Of a stretch of DNA of 64,000 nucleotides, positions 36,006 to 45,346 are shown piece by piece. This DNA comes from CAWJMD01 sp963700925 (GTDB lineage Bacteria > Actinomycetota > Actinomycetes > Actinomycetales > CAWJMD01). Below the pieces are notes generated by a model that did not search any database, was not told where the DNA came from, and worked only from the letters and a program-made list of their open reading frames with translations. How positions within the stretch are numbered: position 1 is the first letter of the stretch; every line of letters starts with the position of its first letter. The stretch covers positions 372,001 to 436,000 of the forward strand of contig OY969553.1 of the NCBI GenBank assembly GCA_963700925.1, read 5' to 3'. The position numbers were made by a program, and so were the translations under genes.

Positions 36006-38684
36006 TCAGGACTCGCCGAGGGTGCGCCGCGTTCCACCGTCCGACCGGCCGGGAGGCGGCGACAGCCGAATCGTCGCCGCGAGCACCTTGGCCCCGCTCT
36101 GCCCCACCAGCACCGGGAACAGCTCGAGGTCGGCCACCTCGGGGAGGTCGTCGGCCAGCCTGGAGACCCTGGCGAGGATGTCCTCGAGAGCCGCGACGTC
36201 CAGGGCCGGTGTGCCCCGGTACCCGAAGAGCCGAGGGGCGGCGCGGATCGACCGCACCAGGTCGGACACGTCGACGTCGCTCAGCGGAGGGATGCGGTGA
36301 GCCATGTCACCGAGCAGCTCGCTGGCGTCGCCGCCCAGGCCGAACGACACGACCGGCCCGAAGAGCGGGTCCTCCATCGCGTGCACGACCACCGGTACGC
36401 CCGGCCGGGCCATCGGCTGGACGACGAATCCCCGCTCGACTGCAGGATCCCTGACGGCAGAGTGCATCTGGTCGAGGTCGGCGCGCAGCTCCGGCTCCGA
36501 GTTGATGTGTAGCCGCACTCCCTCGACGTCGCGCCGCTCCCTCAGGGTGCGGTCCGCGTACTTGAGCGCGACCGGCCAGCCGAGTCGTTCCGCTGCGGCG
36601 ACCGCCTCGTCGGCGTCGGAGACCCGCAGGGCGGGCCACACCTCGATGCCGTAGCACGCCAGGAGCTCGGCGACCCGGTCCTCCCCCAGAGTGACGCTGC
36701 TCGGCTGGTCACCGTTCGCCGGGACCCGGTCGCCGAGCTCGCGGTCGACGAGTGCACGCGCTGCTGCCGGGTCGCAGCCCGGGGGGTCGACCGGCGTGCC
36801 CGGGTCGCGCCGGCGCCACTGCGCGTAGCGGGTGACCGCCGCGAGCGCGCGGGCCGCGTCCTCCGGCGTCGGGAAGGCGGGCACCGTCGCCGTCCCGTGC
36901 ATGCCCTCGTGCGTGACCTCTCGCAGCCCGACGAAGCATGCGGCACAAGTCTTCTCGGACCCGGCCGACACCTCGGCGAGCGCCGCCACGACATCATGGT
37001 CAAAGGCGCCGAGCGGTGGGATGAAGCTGGCGATCACCGAGTCGATGGACCTGTCGTCGAAGACGCGCTGGAGGGCGGCCCTGAAGTCTGCTGCGCCGGC
37101 CTGAGGGGGAACGGTCACCGGGGGCGCCACCTCCAGGCCCCAGCTGCTGGCCGCGTCGGCGGCGAGCGCGGCCAGGGCGTCGGAGTTGCCGACCACAGCC
37201 ACGCGCTGCCCAGCAGGCAGCGGCTGGTGCACCAAGAGCTGTGCCACGTCGAAGAGCTGGTGGATGTTCTCGGTGCGGATCACTCCGGCCTGGCGCAGCA
37301 TCGCGTCGAGCGCCTCGCGGGGAACCCTCGACGGCCGCACGGAGTGACCGGGCGGAACGCTGAACCCACTGATCCCGGACTTGACGACCACCACAGGCTT
37401 GCGCCGCGACAGCCGGCGGGCGACGCGGGAGAACTTGCGCGGGTTGCCGACGCTCTCGAGGTAGAGGCCGACCGCCAGCGTCCGGCTGTCCTCCCCCCAG
37501 AACTGCATCAAGTCGTTGCCGGAGACGTCGGCACGATTGCCGGCCGACACGAAGCTCGAGACGCCCAGTCCGCGACGCGAGGCGGAGGACAGGACGGCCA
37601 CCCCCAGCGCTCCGGACTGGCTGAAGAGACCTAGTGCCCCGGCGACGGGCAGCTCTGGCGCCAGTGACGCGTTGAGCCGCACATCGGGGTCGGTGTTCAG
37701 CATGCCGAACGAGTTCGGCCCCACCACGCGCATCCCTTGCGCCCGTGCGGTTCTCACCAGTTCTCGCTGCAGCTCCAACCCGGCCGACCCTGTTTCCGCG
37801 AAGCCACTGGAGACGACGACGAGGCCCTTGACCCCAGCGGCTGCGCAGTCGGCGACGACGGCTTCCACAGCCTCCGCCGGTACGGCCACCACCGCGAGGT
37901 CGACGGGCGTGCCGATGTCCGCAACCGACTCGTAGGCAGGGAGCCCCGCCAGCGACTCGGCGCCCGGGTTGACCGGGTAGACGGAGCCGGTGAACCCGCC
38001 GGCGAGCAGGTTGTCGAGGAGCGCCTGGCCCACTGACGAGTCGGTGGCGCTGGCTCCGACGACCGCCACCGACGAGGGGTGCAGCAGCGCGTGCAGGCTG
38101 GCCGCCTCGGCGCGGTGCTCGCGCGCCGACATCACGGCGATGGATCGCTCGGTCGGGTCGATGTCGAAGTGAAGGGAGATCACGCCGTCGTCGTAGGCGT
38201 GCGTGACCTCGTAGCCGGCGTCACGGAAGACCTGCACCATCTTGCGGTTCTGCGGCAGCACCTCCGCCACGAACCGGTGGATCCCGCGCTCACGGGCGGC
38301 GGCTCCCAGGTGCTCGAGGAGCACCGATCCGAGCCCGCGTCCCTGTTGGGAGTCGGCGACGTTGAAAGCGACCTCGGCCTCGTCGGAGCCGGTGCGGTCG
38401 TAGCGCCCGACGCCGATGATGCGGTCGCCGATCTCCGCGACCAGGGCGACCCGGTCGTGGTGGTCGACGTGCGTGAACCGCTCGAGGTCGCGCTCCGACA
38501 GGCGTGGCATCGGCGCGAAGAACCTGAGGTAGATCGACTCCGGTGACTGCGCCAGGTGGAAGCGCTGCAGCGCGTCGGCGTCGTCACCGGTGATCGGCCT
38601 CAGGTGTGCTGTACCACCGTCGCGCAGCACCACGTCCGCGGCCCAGTGGCCGGGATAGTCGGGGTGCCCGACCGCGTCCGCCAT
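36006..38684 (-). CDS. GNAT acetyltransferase fused to an ADP-forming acyl-CoA synthetase-like protein
   Basis: An 892-residue fusion. Residues about 20-165 are a GNAT domain (FNVADSQQGRGLGSVLLEHL is the acetyl-CoA P-loop). About 205-330 is a CoA-binding Rossmann domain (VAVVGASATDSSVGQALLD). A succinyl-CoA-ligase-like domain follows, and an ATP-grasp domain from about 660 ends the protein (WPVALKYADRTLRERRDVEG). GNAT/NDP-CoA-synthetase fusions are known as protein lysine acetyltransferases (Pat) that control acyl-CoA synthetases. The usual SHTG-type phosphohistidine loop reads PPGHSVRPSRV here, as in other actinobacterial members. ATG at 38682-38684 follows TAGCCT by six bases. Confidence 0.93.
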   Translation of the reverse strand: MADAVGHPDYPGHWAADVVLRDGGTAHLRPITGDDADALQRFHLAQSPESIYLRFFAPMPRLSERDLERFTHVDHHDRVALVAEIGDRIIGVGRYDRTGSDEAEVAFNVADSQQGRGLGSVLLEHLGAAARERGIHRFVAEVLPQNRKMVQVFRDAGYEVTHAYDDGVISLHFDIDPTERSIAVMSAREHRAEAASLHALLHPSSVAVVGASATDSSVGQALLDNLLAGGFTGSVYPVNPGAESLAGLPAYESVADIGTPVDLAVVAVPAEAVEAVVADCAAAGVKGLVVVSSGFAETGSAGLELQRELVRTARAQGMRVVGPNSFGMLNTDPDVRLNASLAPELPVAGALGLFSQSGALGVAVLSSASRRGLGVSSFVSAGNRADVSGNDLMQFWGEDSRTLAVGLYLESVGNPRKFSRVARRLSRRKPVVVVKSGISGFSVPPGHSVRPSRVPREALDAMLRQAGVIRTENIHQLFDVAQLLVHQPLPAGQRVAVVGNSDALAALAADAASSWGLEVAPPVTVPPQAGAADFRAALQRVFDDRSIDSVIASFIPPLGAFDHDVVAALAEVSAGSEKTCAACFVGLREVTHEGMHGTATVPAFPTPEDAARALAAVTRYAQWRRRDPGTPVDPPGCDPAAARALVDRELGDRVPANGDQPSSVTLGEDRVAELLACYGIEVWPALRVSDADEAVAAAERLGWPVALKYADRTLRERRDVEGVRLHINSEPELRADLDQMHSAVRDPAVERGFVVQPMARPGVPVVVHAMEDPLFGPVVSFGLGGDASELLGDMAHRIPPLSDVDVSDLVRSIRAAPRLFGYRGTPALDVAALEDILARVSRLADDLPEVADLELFPVLVGQSGAKVLAATIRLSPPPGRSDGGTRRTLGES

Positions 38685-38690
38685 GGGCAC

Positions 38691-38696
38691 AGGCTA
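38691..38696 (-). promoter_or_regulatory. -10 element of a predicted leaderless transcript (GNAT fusion)
   Basis: TAGCCT on the minus strand is six bases before the ATG at 38684. This favours that ATG over the GTG at 38690. Confidence 0.5.
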
Positions 38697-38744
38697 GGGC
38701 CGGGTCCAGGGCAGACGGACGGTCGGTCCGTACCGTGGCGCGAA

Positions 38745-38885
38745 CTAGGCGCGCTGGGGGCCTCTGTTGCGGTTGCGGAACGCCTGGAACAGGACGATGA
38801 CGGGCACGAGGAGCAGGTACGGCATGATCCAGACGCTCTCCGTCGGCGCGAAGAACAGGCACCCCGCGTAGACGATCGCTGCCAC
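38745..38885 (-). CDS. Small two-helix membrane protein, start uncertain
   Basis: The frame encodes ASGLIGVAAIVYAGCLFFAP, then WIMPYLLLVPVIVLFQAFRN and a basic tail NRNRGPQRA, a convincing two-helix membrane protein. The only conventional start is the GTG at 38883-38885, which cuts off ITEASHPIASGLIG; those residues look like part of the same protein because the hydrophobicity pattern runs through them. A non-standard start, a CTG at about 38891, or a base error upstream would explain this. The region overlaps the promoter side of the divergent nitroreductase gene. Confidence 0.5.
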   Translation of the reverse strand: MAAIVYAGCLFFAPTESVWIMPYLLLVPVIVLFQAFRNRNRGPQRA

Positions 38886-38925
38886 GCCGATCAGGCCGCT
38901 GGCGATCGGGTGGGACGCTTCAGTG

Positions 38926-39555
38926 ATGGAGCTACGTGATGTCGTCCGCCGGCGCCGGATGGTCAGGGCGTACGAGCCCGCCCGGCCTGTACCGGACGAG
39001 GTGGTCCAGCGGCTGCTCGACCACGCAGTCCGGGCGCCGTCGGCCGGGTTCAGCCAAGGCTGGGACTTCCTGGTGCTGACCGAACCCGCTGACCGGCAAC
39101 GCTTTTGGGACTCGACCCGCGACGACCCCGCCGATGAGCCCGACCCGTGGCTGGTGGGCCTGATGACTGCGCCGCTGCTGGTGGTGTGCCTGAGCCACAA
39201 GGACGCCTACCTCGATCGGTACGCCGCACCCGACAAGGGCTGGAGCGACCGCGACGAGGCCCGCTGGCCCGTGCCTTACTGGCACGTCGACACCGGGATG
39301 GCGGCGTTGCTGATGTTGCTGACGGCAGTCGACGAGGGCTTGGCCGGATGCTTCTTCGGCGTGCCGCCCGAGCGCCTCGACGGCTTCCGCGACGTGTTCG
39401 GCGTCCCGTCGTCCCGCACGCCTGTGGGTGTGGTGAGCATCGGCTACGCGGCGCCCGACCGTCGCAGCCCGAGCCTGAAGCGGGGGCGGCGCGGTCCCGA
39501 GCAGGTCGCCCATGCCGGCCGCTTCGGCGTCGCCTGGGCGCCCCCTGCTACGTGA
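38926..39555 (+). CDS. Nitroreductase family protein
   Basis: A 209-residue FMN-binding protein. MELRDVVRRRRMVRAYEPAR is the family N-terminus, DHAVRAPSAGFSQGWDFLVL holds the FMN contacts, and WHVDTGMAALLMLLTAVDEG the conserved helix. Members reduce nitro, quinone or F420-like substrates with NAD(P)H; which applies is not visible. ATG at 38926 is used, with GTG at 38923 possible. The stop codon lies in the first unit of a 16-bp tandem repeat, so the repeat starts inside the coding sequence. Confidence 0.88.
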   Translation: MELRDVVRRRRMVRAYEPARPVPDEVVQRLLDHAVRAPSAGFSQGWDFLVLTEPADRQRFWDSTRDDPADEPDPWLVGLMTAPLLVVCLSHKDAYLDRYAAPDKGWSDRDEARWPVPYWHVDTGMAALLMLLTAVDEGLAGCFFGVPPERLDGFRDVFGVPSSRTPVGVVSIGYAAPDRRSPSLKRGRRGPEQVAHAGRFGVAWAPPAT

Positions 39556-39624
39556 CGACCCGGCTACTTGACGACCCTTCTACTTGACGACCCTGCTACT
39601 TGACCACCCTGCTCCCTGACGACT
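39546..39624 (+). repeat. 16-bp tandem repeat, about five copies, carrying the nitroreductase stop codon
   Basis: Units begin at 39546, 39562, 39578, 39594 and 39610 (the last partial). The consensus is TGCTACTTGACGACCC. Each unit contains the TGA that ends the upstream gene, in step every 16 bp. Confidence 0.9.
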
Positions 39625-39635
39625 GTCGTCCGGAC

Positions 39636-39673
39636 GACGAAGGCCCCGCCGGTCGACCGGCGGGGCCTTCGTC
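39636..39673. terminator. Bidirectional hairpin terminator
   Basis: A perfect 38-bp palindrome with 19-bp arms (left arm GACGAAGGCCCCGCCGGTC) lies between the convergent nitroreductase and LAxTG genes. It would fold in RNA from either strand. Confidence 0.85.
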
Positions 39674-39695
39674 ACTGTCGGGTCGGACGAGGGAG

Positions 39696-40979
39696 TCAGA
39701 CCTGCCGGCGACGCCGCTTCGTGGCCACCATGATCGCGGCACCGGCAGTCACCAGCAGCGCTGCCAGCCCGATCGCCGTTCCGGTCTGGAAACCGGTGAA
39801 CGCCAGCGCATCCGGGTCGGCCCCAGTAGCTGCGGGCCTGACCACCACTCCCCGCACGTCGGAGTCGGGCTCCTCATCGACCGGCTCCTCGCAGTCGACC
39901 GCGACGACCTCGTCCAGGAGGACGACGGAGCCGACGGTCACGAAGAGCTGCGCGTCGTTGACGCTGTCAGACCACTCGTACTCCCACGTCGCCGTGCCGG
40001 GACCCTCGTCGGTCGCGGCGGGGACCACCAGCTCGGACGTCGTCTCGGCGCCCTCGGGACCGAAGTCGATGACCGCGGTGATCTCGGCGTCCGACGGGTT
40101 GGTCACGGTCAGCGTGCCCTGGACCGCCGCGGCGCCGGCGCTGGTCACCGAGCACTCCTGCTCGACCTCGGCGGTCGGCTCCTCGGAGGGCGGCTCGCAC
40201 TCCGACCCGGTGAGCTGCTCCTCGACCTCGATCGTCCACGGACCGGTATTGCCGACCAGCACGACGTTTCCGACCGGCGCCACCGTCACGGTGTAGCTGC
40301 CCGGCTCGCCGGTGTACTCCGGCGAGACCGACCAGGTCATCTGGTCGGTGTCCTCGGGGACCACCAGCGCGCCGTCGGCGTCACAGGTCGGGGGCGTGGC
40401 GCTGGGCTCCTCCTCCACCGGCACCTCGGTGGGGGGCGTGCTGCAGTCGGAGCGGTCGCCCTGCGAGTAGGTCGGCGACGTCCCGCTGGACAGGTCGTGC
40501 AGGAACTCCGGCTCGTACGGCTGACCCGAACCGGTGAGCACCGCGCCGTCGGTGATCGGGTCGAGGTCGGCCTGGTCGCGCGATGCGTAGATGTCGTGCT
40601 GGACGCACGTGGTGTCGACAGCCGGTGCCTCGTAAGGGTATTCACCGACCTCCTGCACCTCGTAGCCGTTCGCCGCCGCGTACGTCTGCGGCCATGCGCT
40701 CTCCTCGGGGTTGTCCATCGTCCACGTCGTGGCCTTGACGAACAGCGGGTGGCACAGCTTGGTGTCCACCGTGATCACCCCGGCGCGCGCGCCGTCGAAG
40801 GTGTGCGTCACCGAGTCGGGCCCCGGGTCGACACAGTCCGAGCCGCCGGGCGTCGCCGCCACCGGTCCGGCCAGGCCGGCGAAGCCACCGACGGCCAGAA
40901 GCAGCGCGAGGATGGCGATGGCGGCTGGCGACAGCGACCGACTCCGTGAACGGAGGCGTGCCCGGGGTGGTGCGGCCAT
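39696..40979 (-). CDS. Cell-wall-anchored surface protein with LAxTG sorting signal
   Basis: A 427-residue exported protein. An Arg-rich n-region and a hydrophobic segment (IAILALLLAVGGFAGLAG) form the signal peptide, cleaved near ATPGG. The C-terminus has LAFTG at residues 392-396, a hydrophobic helix and KRRRRQV, a sorting signal of the LAxTG type recognised by class E sortases in high-GC Gram-positives. The ectodomain is acidic and Thr/Ser/Pro-rich with paired cysteines and Ig-like beta stretches (SYTVTVAPVGNVVLVGNTG). No enzymatic motif is seen. AAGGAG precedes the ATG. Confidence 0.88.
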   Translation of the reverse strand: MAAPPRARLRSRSRSLSPAAIAILALLLAVGGFAGLAGPVAATPGGSDCVDPGPDSVTHTFDGARAGVITVDTKLCHPLFVKATTWTMDNPEESAWPQTYAAANGYEVQEVGEYPYEAPAVDTTCVQHDIYASRDQADLDPITDGAVLTGSGQPYEPEFLHDLSSGTSPTYSQGDRSDCSTPPTEVPVEEEPSATPPTCDADGALVVPEDTDQMTWSVSPEYTGEPGSYTVTVAPVGNVVLVGNTGPWTIEVEEQLTGSECEPPSEEPTAEVEQECSVTSAGAAAVQGTLTVTNPSDAEITAVIDFGPEGAETTSELVVPAATDEGPGTATWEYEWSDSVNDAQLFVTVGSVVLLDEVVAVDCEEPVDEEPDSDVRGVVVRPAATGADPDALAFTGFQTGTAIGLAALLVTAGAAIMVATKRRRRQV

Positions 40980-41158
40980 GAAGAACTCCTTGACGTGTGA
41001 TGTGGACTCTCAGAGCACCTGGATGGCAGGGCCGGCGGTGGCTCGTCGAAAGAGGCCCCGGGTGACGGGGGCCTCGGGGCAATCCTGTCAAAGGTGACGA
41101 GTCGTGCCAAGTACCTCTTCGATGTGCGCGCCCAACGCGTCGCTGATCGCGTCTGCGC

Positions 41159-41164
41159 GACAAT
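41159..41164 (+). promoter_or_regulatory. Candidate -10 of parC
   Basis: GACAAT lies six bases before the parC ATG. It keeps the invariant A2 and T6 of the -10 element but lacks the first T, so it is weaker than the other leaderless boxes listed here. Confidence 0.3.
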
Positions 41165-41170
41165 CGCCGC

Positions 41171-43639
41171 ATGGCCCGCCGCACACCGACCGCCCCTCCC
41201 CCGCCGCCCGCCGACGAGAAGATCGTCGACATCGACGTCTCGACGGAGATGGAGGGTTCGTTCCTCGAGTACGCCTACTCGGTCATCTACTCTCGCGCCC
41301 TGCCCGACGCGCGCGACGGGTTGAAGCCCGTACAGCGACGGATCCTGTACTCGATGTCCGACATGGGTCTTCGGCCCGACCGGGGGCACGTCAAGTGCTC
41401 GCGCGTGGTGGGCGAGGTGATGGGCAAGCTCCACCCGCACGGTGACGCCGCCATCTACGACGCGCTCGTCCGCATGGCGCAGCCGTTCTCGCTGCGGTTG
41501 CCGCTCGTCGACGGGCACGGAAACTTCGGTTCTCCGGACGATGGACCGGCAGCGCCGAGATACACCGAAGCTCGCCTGGCCCCCGCAGCGCTCGAGATGA
41601 CCGGTGGCCTCGACGAGGACGTCGTCGACTTCGTGCCCAACTACGACAACCAGCTGACGCAGCCGGAGGTGCTGCCCGCGGCGTTCCCCAACCTGCTCGT
41701 CAACGGCGCGAGCGGCATCGCAGTCGGCATGGCGACGAACATGGCCCCGCACAACCTGGTCGAAGTGATCGCTGCGGCAAGGCATCTCATCAAGCACCCC
41801 GACGCGACCCTGAACGACCTGATGCGGTTCGTGCCCGGCCCCGACCTGCCGACCGGGGGCAAGATCGTCGGGCTGGACGGGGTCCGCGACGCCTACGCGA
41901 CCGGGCGCGGCAGCTTCCGCACGCGAGCCACCACCCGCATCGAGAACGTCACCGCCCGCCGCAAGGGCATCGTGGTCACCGAGCTGCCGTACACCGTGGG
42001 CCCCGAGAAGGTGATCGAGAAGATCAAGGACGCCGTCCAGGCCAAGAAGCTGCAGGGCGTCTCGGCGGTCACCGACCTCACCGACCGTGCCCACGGCCTG
42101 CGCCTGGTGATCGAGGTCAAGACCGGCTTCAACCCGGATGCGGTGCTCGAGCAGCTGTACCGGCTGACTCCGATGGAGGACTCGTTCGGCATCAACAACG
42201 TGTGCCTGGTCGAGGGCCAGCCGCGCACGCTCGGCCTGCGTGAGCTGCTCGCCGTGTACGTCGAGCACCGCCTCTTGGTGGTGCGCCGGCGCAGCGAGCA
42301 CCGGCTGCGCAAGCGGCGCGAGCGCCTGCACCTGGTCGAGGGTCTGCTGGTCGCCATCCTCGACATCGACGAGGTGATCCAGGTGATCCGGGCGAGCGAC
42401 GACGCCGACGCCGCCAGGTCACGCCTGATGGGCGTCTTCGACCTCAGCCAGCCGCAGGCCGAGTACATCCTCGAGCTGCGGCTGCGGCGCCTGACGAAGT
42501 TCTCCCGCATCGAGCTGGAGACCGAGCAGGAGCAGCTGCTCGCCGAGATCGCCTCTCTGGAAGAGATTCTCGGCGACGAGGCCCTGCTGCGAACCGTCGT
42601 CAGCGACGAGCTCGCACAGGTGGCCACGACGTACGGCACCCCCCGCCGCACGGTGCTGCTGGAGAGCTCGGGGGCCTCGACTCGTGCTGCCGCTGCACCG
42701 CTCGAGGTCAGCGACGACCCCTGCTGGCTGCTGCTGTCGGGCACCGGCCTGCTGGCGCGCACCGCCGGCGAGGACACACCGGAGGGCTTCGCGTCCGGCG
42801 GCCAGCGGCGAGCCCACGACGTCGTCGCGGCGGCCGTGCGCACCACCGCGCGCGGCGAGATCGGTGCCGTGACCAGCCGCGGCCGGATGATGCGTCTGGG
42901 CGTCGTCGACACTCCGGCGCTGCCCCCGACGGCCGGACCGCCTTCGCTCTCGGGCGGTGCGCCGGTCTCGGAGTTCCTCACGCTCGAGCCGGGCGAGCGC
43001 GTCGTCGGCATCTGCTCGCTCGACGAGGACTCGCCCGGCCTGGCGCTCGGCACCGCCCAGGGTGTGGTCAAGCGGGTGACGACCGACTACCCGTCTCGTG
43101 CCGACTGGGACGTCGTGTCGCTCAGGGACGGTGACGAGGTGGTCGGCGCGACAGAGCTGCAGTCGGACGACGCCGAGCTGGTGTTCGTCACGAGCGACGC
43201 CCAGCTGCTGCACTTCGACGCGTCGAAGGTGCGCCCGCAGGGTCGCTCAGCCGGAGGGATGGCCGGCGTGAAGCTGTCGACCGGCGCCAGGGTCGCGTTC
43301 TTCGGCGCAGTGCCGCCCGATGCGATGGGCGCCGGTGTCGCGGTGACCATCGCGGGTTCGTCGTCCGCCCTACCCGGAACGCAGACGGGCTCGGCCAAGG
43401 TCACGCCGCTGTCGGAGTACCCCGGCAAGGGACGGGCCACCGGCGGGGTCCGGTGCCACCGGTTCCTGCGCGGCGAGGACGAGCTGATCGCCGCCTGGGT
43501 CGGGCCGGCGCCGGCGATGGCCAGCGCCTCCAGCGGTGCTGCGGTCGAGCTGCCGCCACCCACCGGACGTCGCGACGGCTCGGGAACGCCTCTCCCCCAG
43601 CCCGTCTCGGCCATCTTTGGCCCGCTCCAGCCAACCTGA
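41171..43639 (+). CDS. parC: DNA topoisomerase IV subunit A
   Basis: An 822-residue type IIA topoisomerase subunit that cleaves and religates DNA during decatenation. The catalytic tyrosine is Tyr131 in APRYTEARL. The quinolone-determining region shows GEVMGKLHPHGDAAIYDALV. A beta-pinwheel C-terminal domain follows (TSRGRMMRLGV and LDEDSPGLALGTAQG-type blades), without a GyrA box. Its partner ParE is encoded about 5 kb away on the other strand. GACAAT lies six bases before the ATG. Confidence 0.96.
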   Translation: MARRTPTAPPPPPADEKIVDIDVSTEMEGSFLEYAYSVIYSRALPDARDGLKPVQRRILYSMSDMGLRPDRGHVKCSRVVGEVMGKLHPHGDAAIYDALVRMAQPFSLRLPLVDGHGNFGSPDDGPAAPRYTEARLAPAALEMTGGLDEDVVDFVPNYDNQLTQPEVLPAAFPNLLVNGASGIAVGMATNMAPHNLVEVIAAARHLIKHPDATLNDLMRFVPGPDLPTGGKIVGLDGVRDAYATGRGSFRTRATTRIENVTARRKGIVVTELPYTVGPEKVIEKIKDAVQAKKLQGVSAVTDLTDRAHGLRLVIEVKTGFNPDAVLEQLYRLTPMEDSFGINNVCLVEGQPRTLGLRELLAVYVEHRLLVVRRRSEHRLRKRRERLHLVEGLLVAILDIDEVIQVIRASDDADAARSRLMGVFDLSQPQAEYILELRLRRLTKFSRIELETEQEQLLAEIASLEEILGDEALLRTVVSDELAQVATTYGTPRRTVLLESSGASTRAAAAPLEVSDDPCWLLLSGTGLLARTAGEDTPEGFASGGQRRAHDVVAAAVRTTARGEIGAVTSRGRMMRLGVVDTPALPPTAGPPSLSGGAPVSEFLTLEPGERVVGICSLDEDSPGLALGTAQGVVKRVTTDYPSRADWDVVSLRDGDEVVGATELQSDDAELVFVTSDAQLLHFDASKVRPQGRSAGGMAGVKLSTGARVAFFGAVPPDAMGAGVAVTIAGSSSALPGTQTGSAKVTPLSEYPGKGRATGGVRCHRFLRGEDELIAAWVGPAPAMASASSGAAVELPPPTGRRDGSGTPLPQPVSAIFGPLQPT

Positions 43640-43694
43640 CCCCGCCTTTGGGAGTGCCGCCGCGCGCTTCAGCGGAGCACGTGAGTAGGGGCAC

Positions 43695-45230
43695 TCAGCT
43701 GGCCGGGTGCGGAGGATCGACGGCGGCGGTCCATGCCCAGGTGTCGTTGAGGGTGAGGCGGAGCTGGTCGCCGACTCGTCTGGTGTCGTGGACGGCGTCG
43801 TGCAGGGTGTTGCGGAGTGGTGTTCGGTGGGGGTCGGCGTGGTCGGGTGGGATGAACCAGGGGATGCCGTCTTGGATGGTGATGTGCCAGCCGGTTCGGT
43901 CGTCGGGTTCGGCGTGGATGCGGGTGTGGTGGACGGGACAGAGCAGGGCGAGGTTCTCGATCACGGTCTTGCCGCCGCGTGACCACCAGGTGATGTGGTG
44001 CGCTTCGCAGATCGACGCCGGCGCAGCGCAGCCGGGCCAGACGCAGCCGCCGTCTCGGGTGGCCAGCGCGGTGAGCTGGGCCTCGGTGGCGAGCCGGCCC
44101 AGGGTGTCCATCCGCAGGACGCGTCCGGTCGGGGACAGGAGCACTCGGTCGATGACGGCGTCGCAGGCCAGCCGCTGCAGGGTGCCTGGGTCGAGAAGAC
44201 CGCCGTCTGAGTACGTGCAGCCACCGGGGCCGCGTGGTCACCCGCAGCGTTGGCTGGGTTGAGGCGAGCTGGTCCGGGGTGGTCTGGACGACGATCCGCG
44301 GGACCGCCCTAGCCGGGCGCAGGCCCTGGGTGTGGTGGCCGGTTTCGGGGTCGGTGGTCAGGTTCAGCTGCTCGGCGGCCAGCGCGGCCATCGTGACCAG
44401 GGCGTCGGCGCGTCGTTGGCCCAGGGTGCGCAGGTCCGGCACGACCAGCTCGGCCTGCCCGGTCTGCCCGGTCTGCCTTTTGGTCTGGTCGGTCGGTCGG
44501 TCTGGGTGTTGCGGTTGTGGTCGGGGGTGGGGAGGTGCCGGTTGAGGTTGGACAGGTGGTCCAGCACGGAGCGGACCTTGGCGCCGCCGGCTGGGTCGAG
44601 CTGGCCGCGGATCAGCAGCATCCCGGTGGAGTCGGTGGCGGTGGCGAGCTGGCGGCGGTGCAGGGCCTCGGGGTCGTACCGGTCGGAGGCGTGTGGGGCG
44701 ATCCGCGACAGCAGGTGGGCTGCGAGGTGTTCGGCGGTGCCGCTGTCCCAGTCGCGGGCGCGGCGGGTCAGCTCGGCGTCGACCAGCTCGCGGTGTGCCG
44801 TCACCAGCCTGGTGGGGATCCGGGTCAGGCAGCGGCGGGCCACATCGACATGCGCGGGAGTCACCGCTCCCTGGGCCAGCGCCGCGCCCAGGGATCGCAG
44901 CGTCCCGGAGGTGGGGCAGGTCAGGGCGGCGTTGTCGATGTCGGCACGTGATCGCCCGCCGGTCTGCCGGCACCGACGCTTGAGTACCTGCACCGTCGCC
45001 CGCGGCGCGTTCGGGTCGTCCTCACGCGCCACCGAAGCCCGCACCAAAGACAGGCGGGCGGCCTCCAGCCGGTTGGCCTGCACGCTCAGGTCAACGATCG
45101 CGTCATGGACCTGAGCGTCGGTCAGTGACCACGCCCGTCCGTCCGCGCCGAGCAGCAGGTCCAGGCCCTGACGGACCATGCCGATCCCGGCCAGCACATC
45201 GTGCCGCCCGCGCTCTTCGGTGATCGACAT
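43695..45230 (-). pseudogene. DUF222/HNH endonuclease (13E12-repeat type), interrupted by two frameshifts
   Basis: The N-terminal DUF222 domain reads from ATG at 45228-45230 (MSITEERGRHDVLAGIGMVR). The C-terminal HNH domain (CEAHHITWWSRGGKTVIENLA, ending at 43695) lies in the same frame. Between about 44487 and 44230 the homologous sequence (AELVVPDLRTLGQRRADALV, RIVVQTTPDQLASTQPTLRV) is in another frame. The first shift coincides with a (GGTC)4 tract at 44487-44502: one missing 4-bp unit would explain it. The second coincides with GGGG at 44226-44229, where one extra base would explain it. As read, only a 288-residue N-terminal product is made. A sequencing error is possible. Confidence 0.8.
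44487..44502. repeat. (GGTC)4 tetranucleotide tract at a frameshift
   Basis: Four perfect GGTC units inside the DUF222/HNH gene. Loss or gain of a unit changes the frame. Confidence 0.8.
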
Positions 45231-45236
45231 ACCCCG

Positions 45237-45242
45237 ACCCTA
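45237..45242 (-). promoter_or_regulatory. -10 element of a predicted leaderless transcript (DUF222/HNH gene)
   Basis: TAGGGT on the minus strand is six bases from the ATG at 45230. Confidence 0.45.
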
Positions 45243-45346
45243 GAGACCAGCACCGACAGCCCCGGGTCGGGTCGACCTGCGAATCCAAATGTTGGACACC
45301 GAGTTTCGGTCACAACAACGGGACCCGGGTCGCGCACCGGGAGTAC

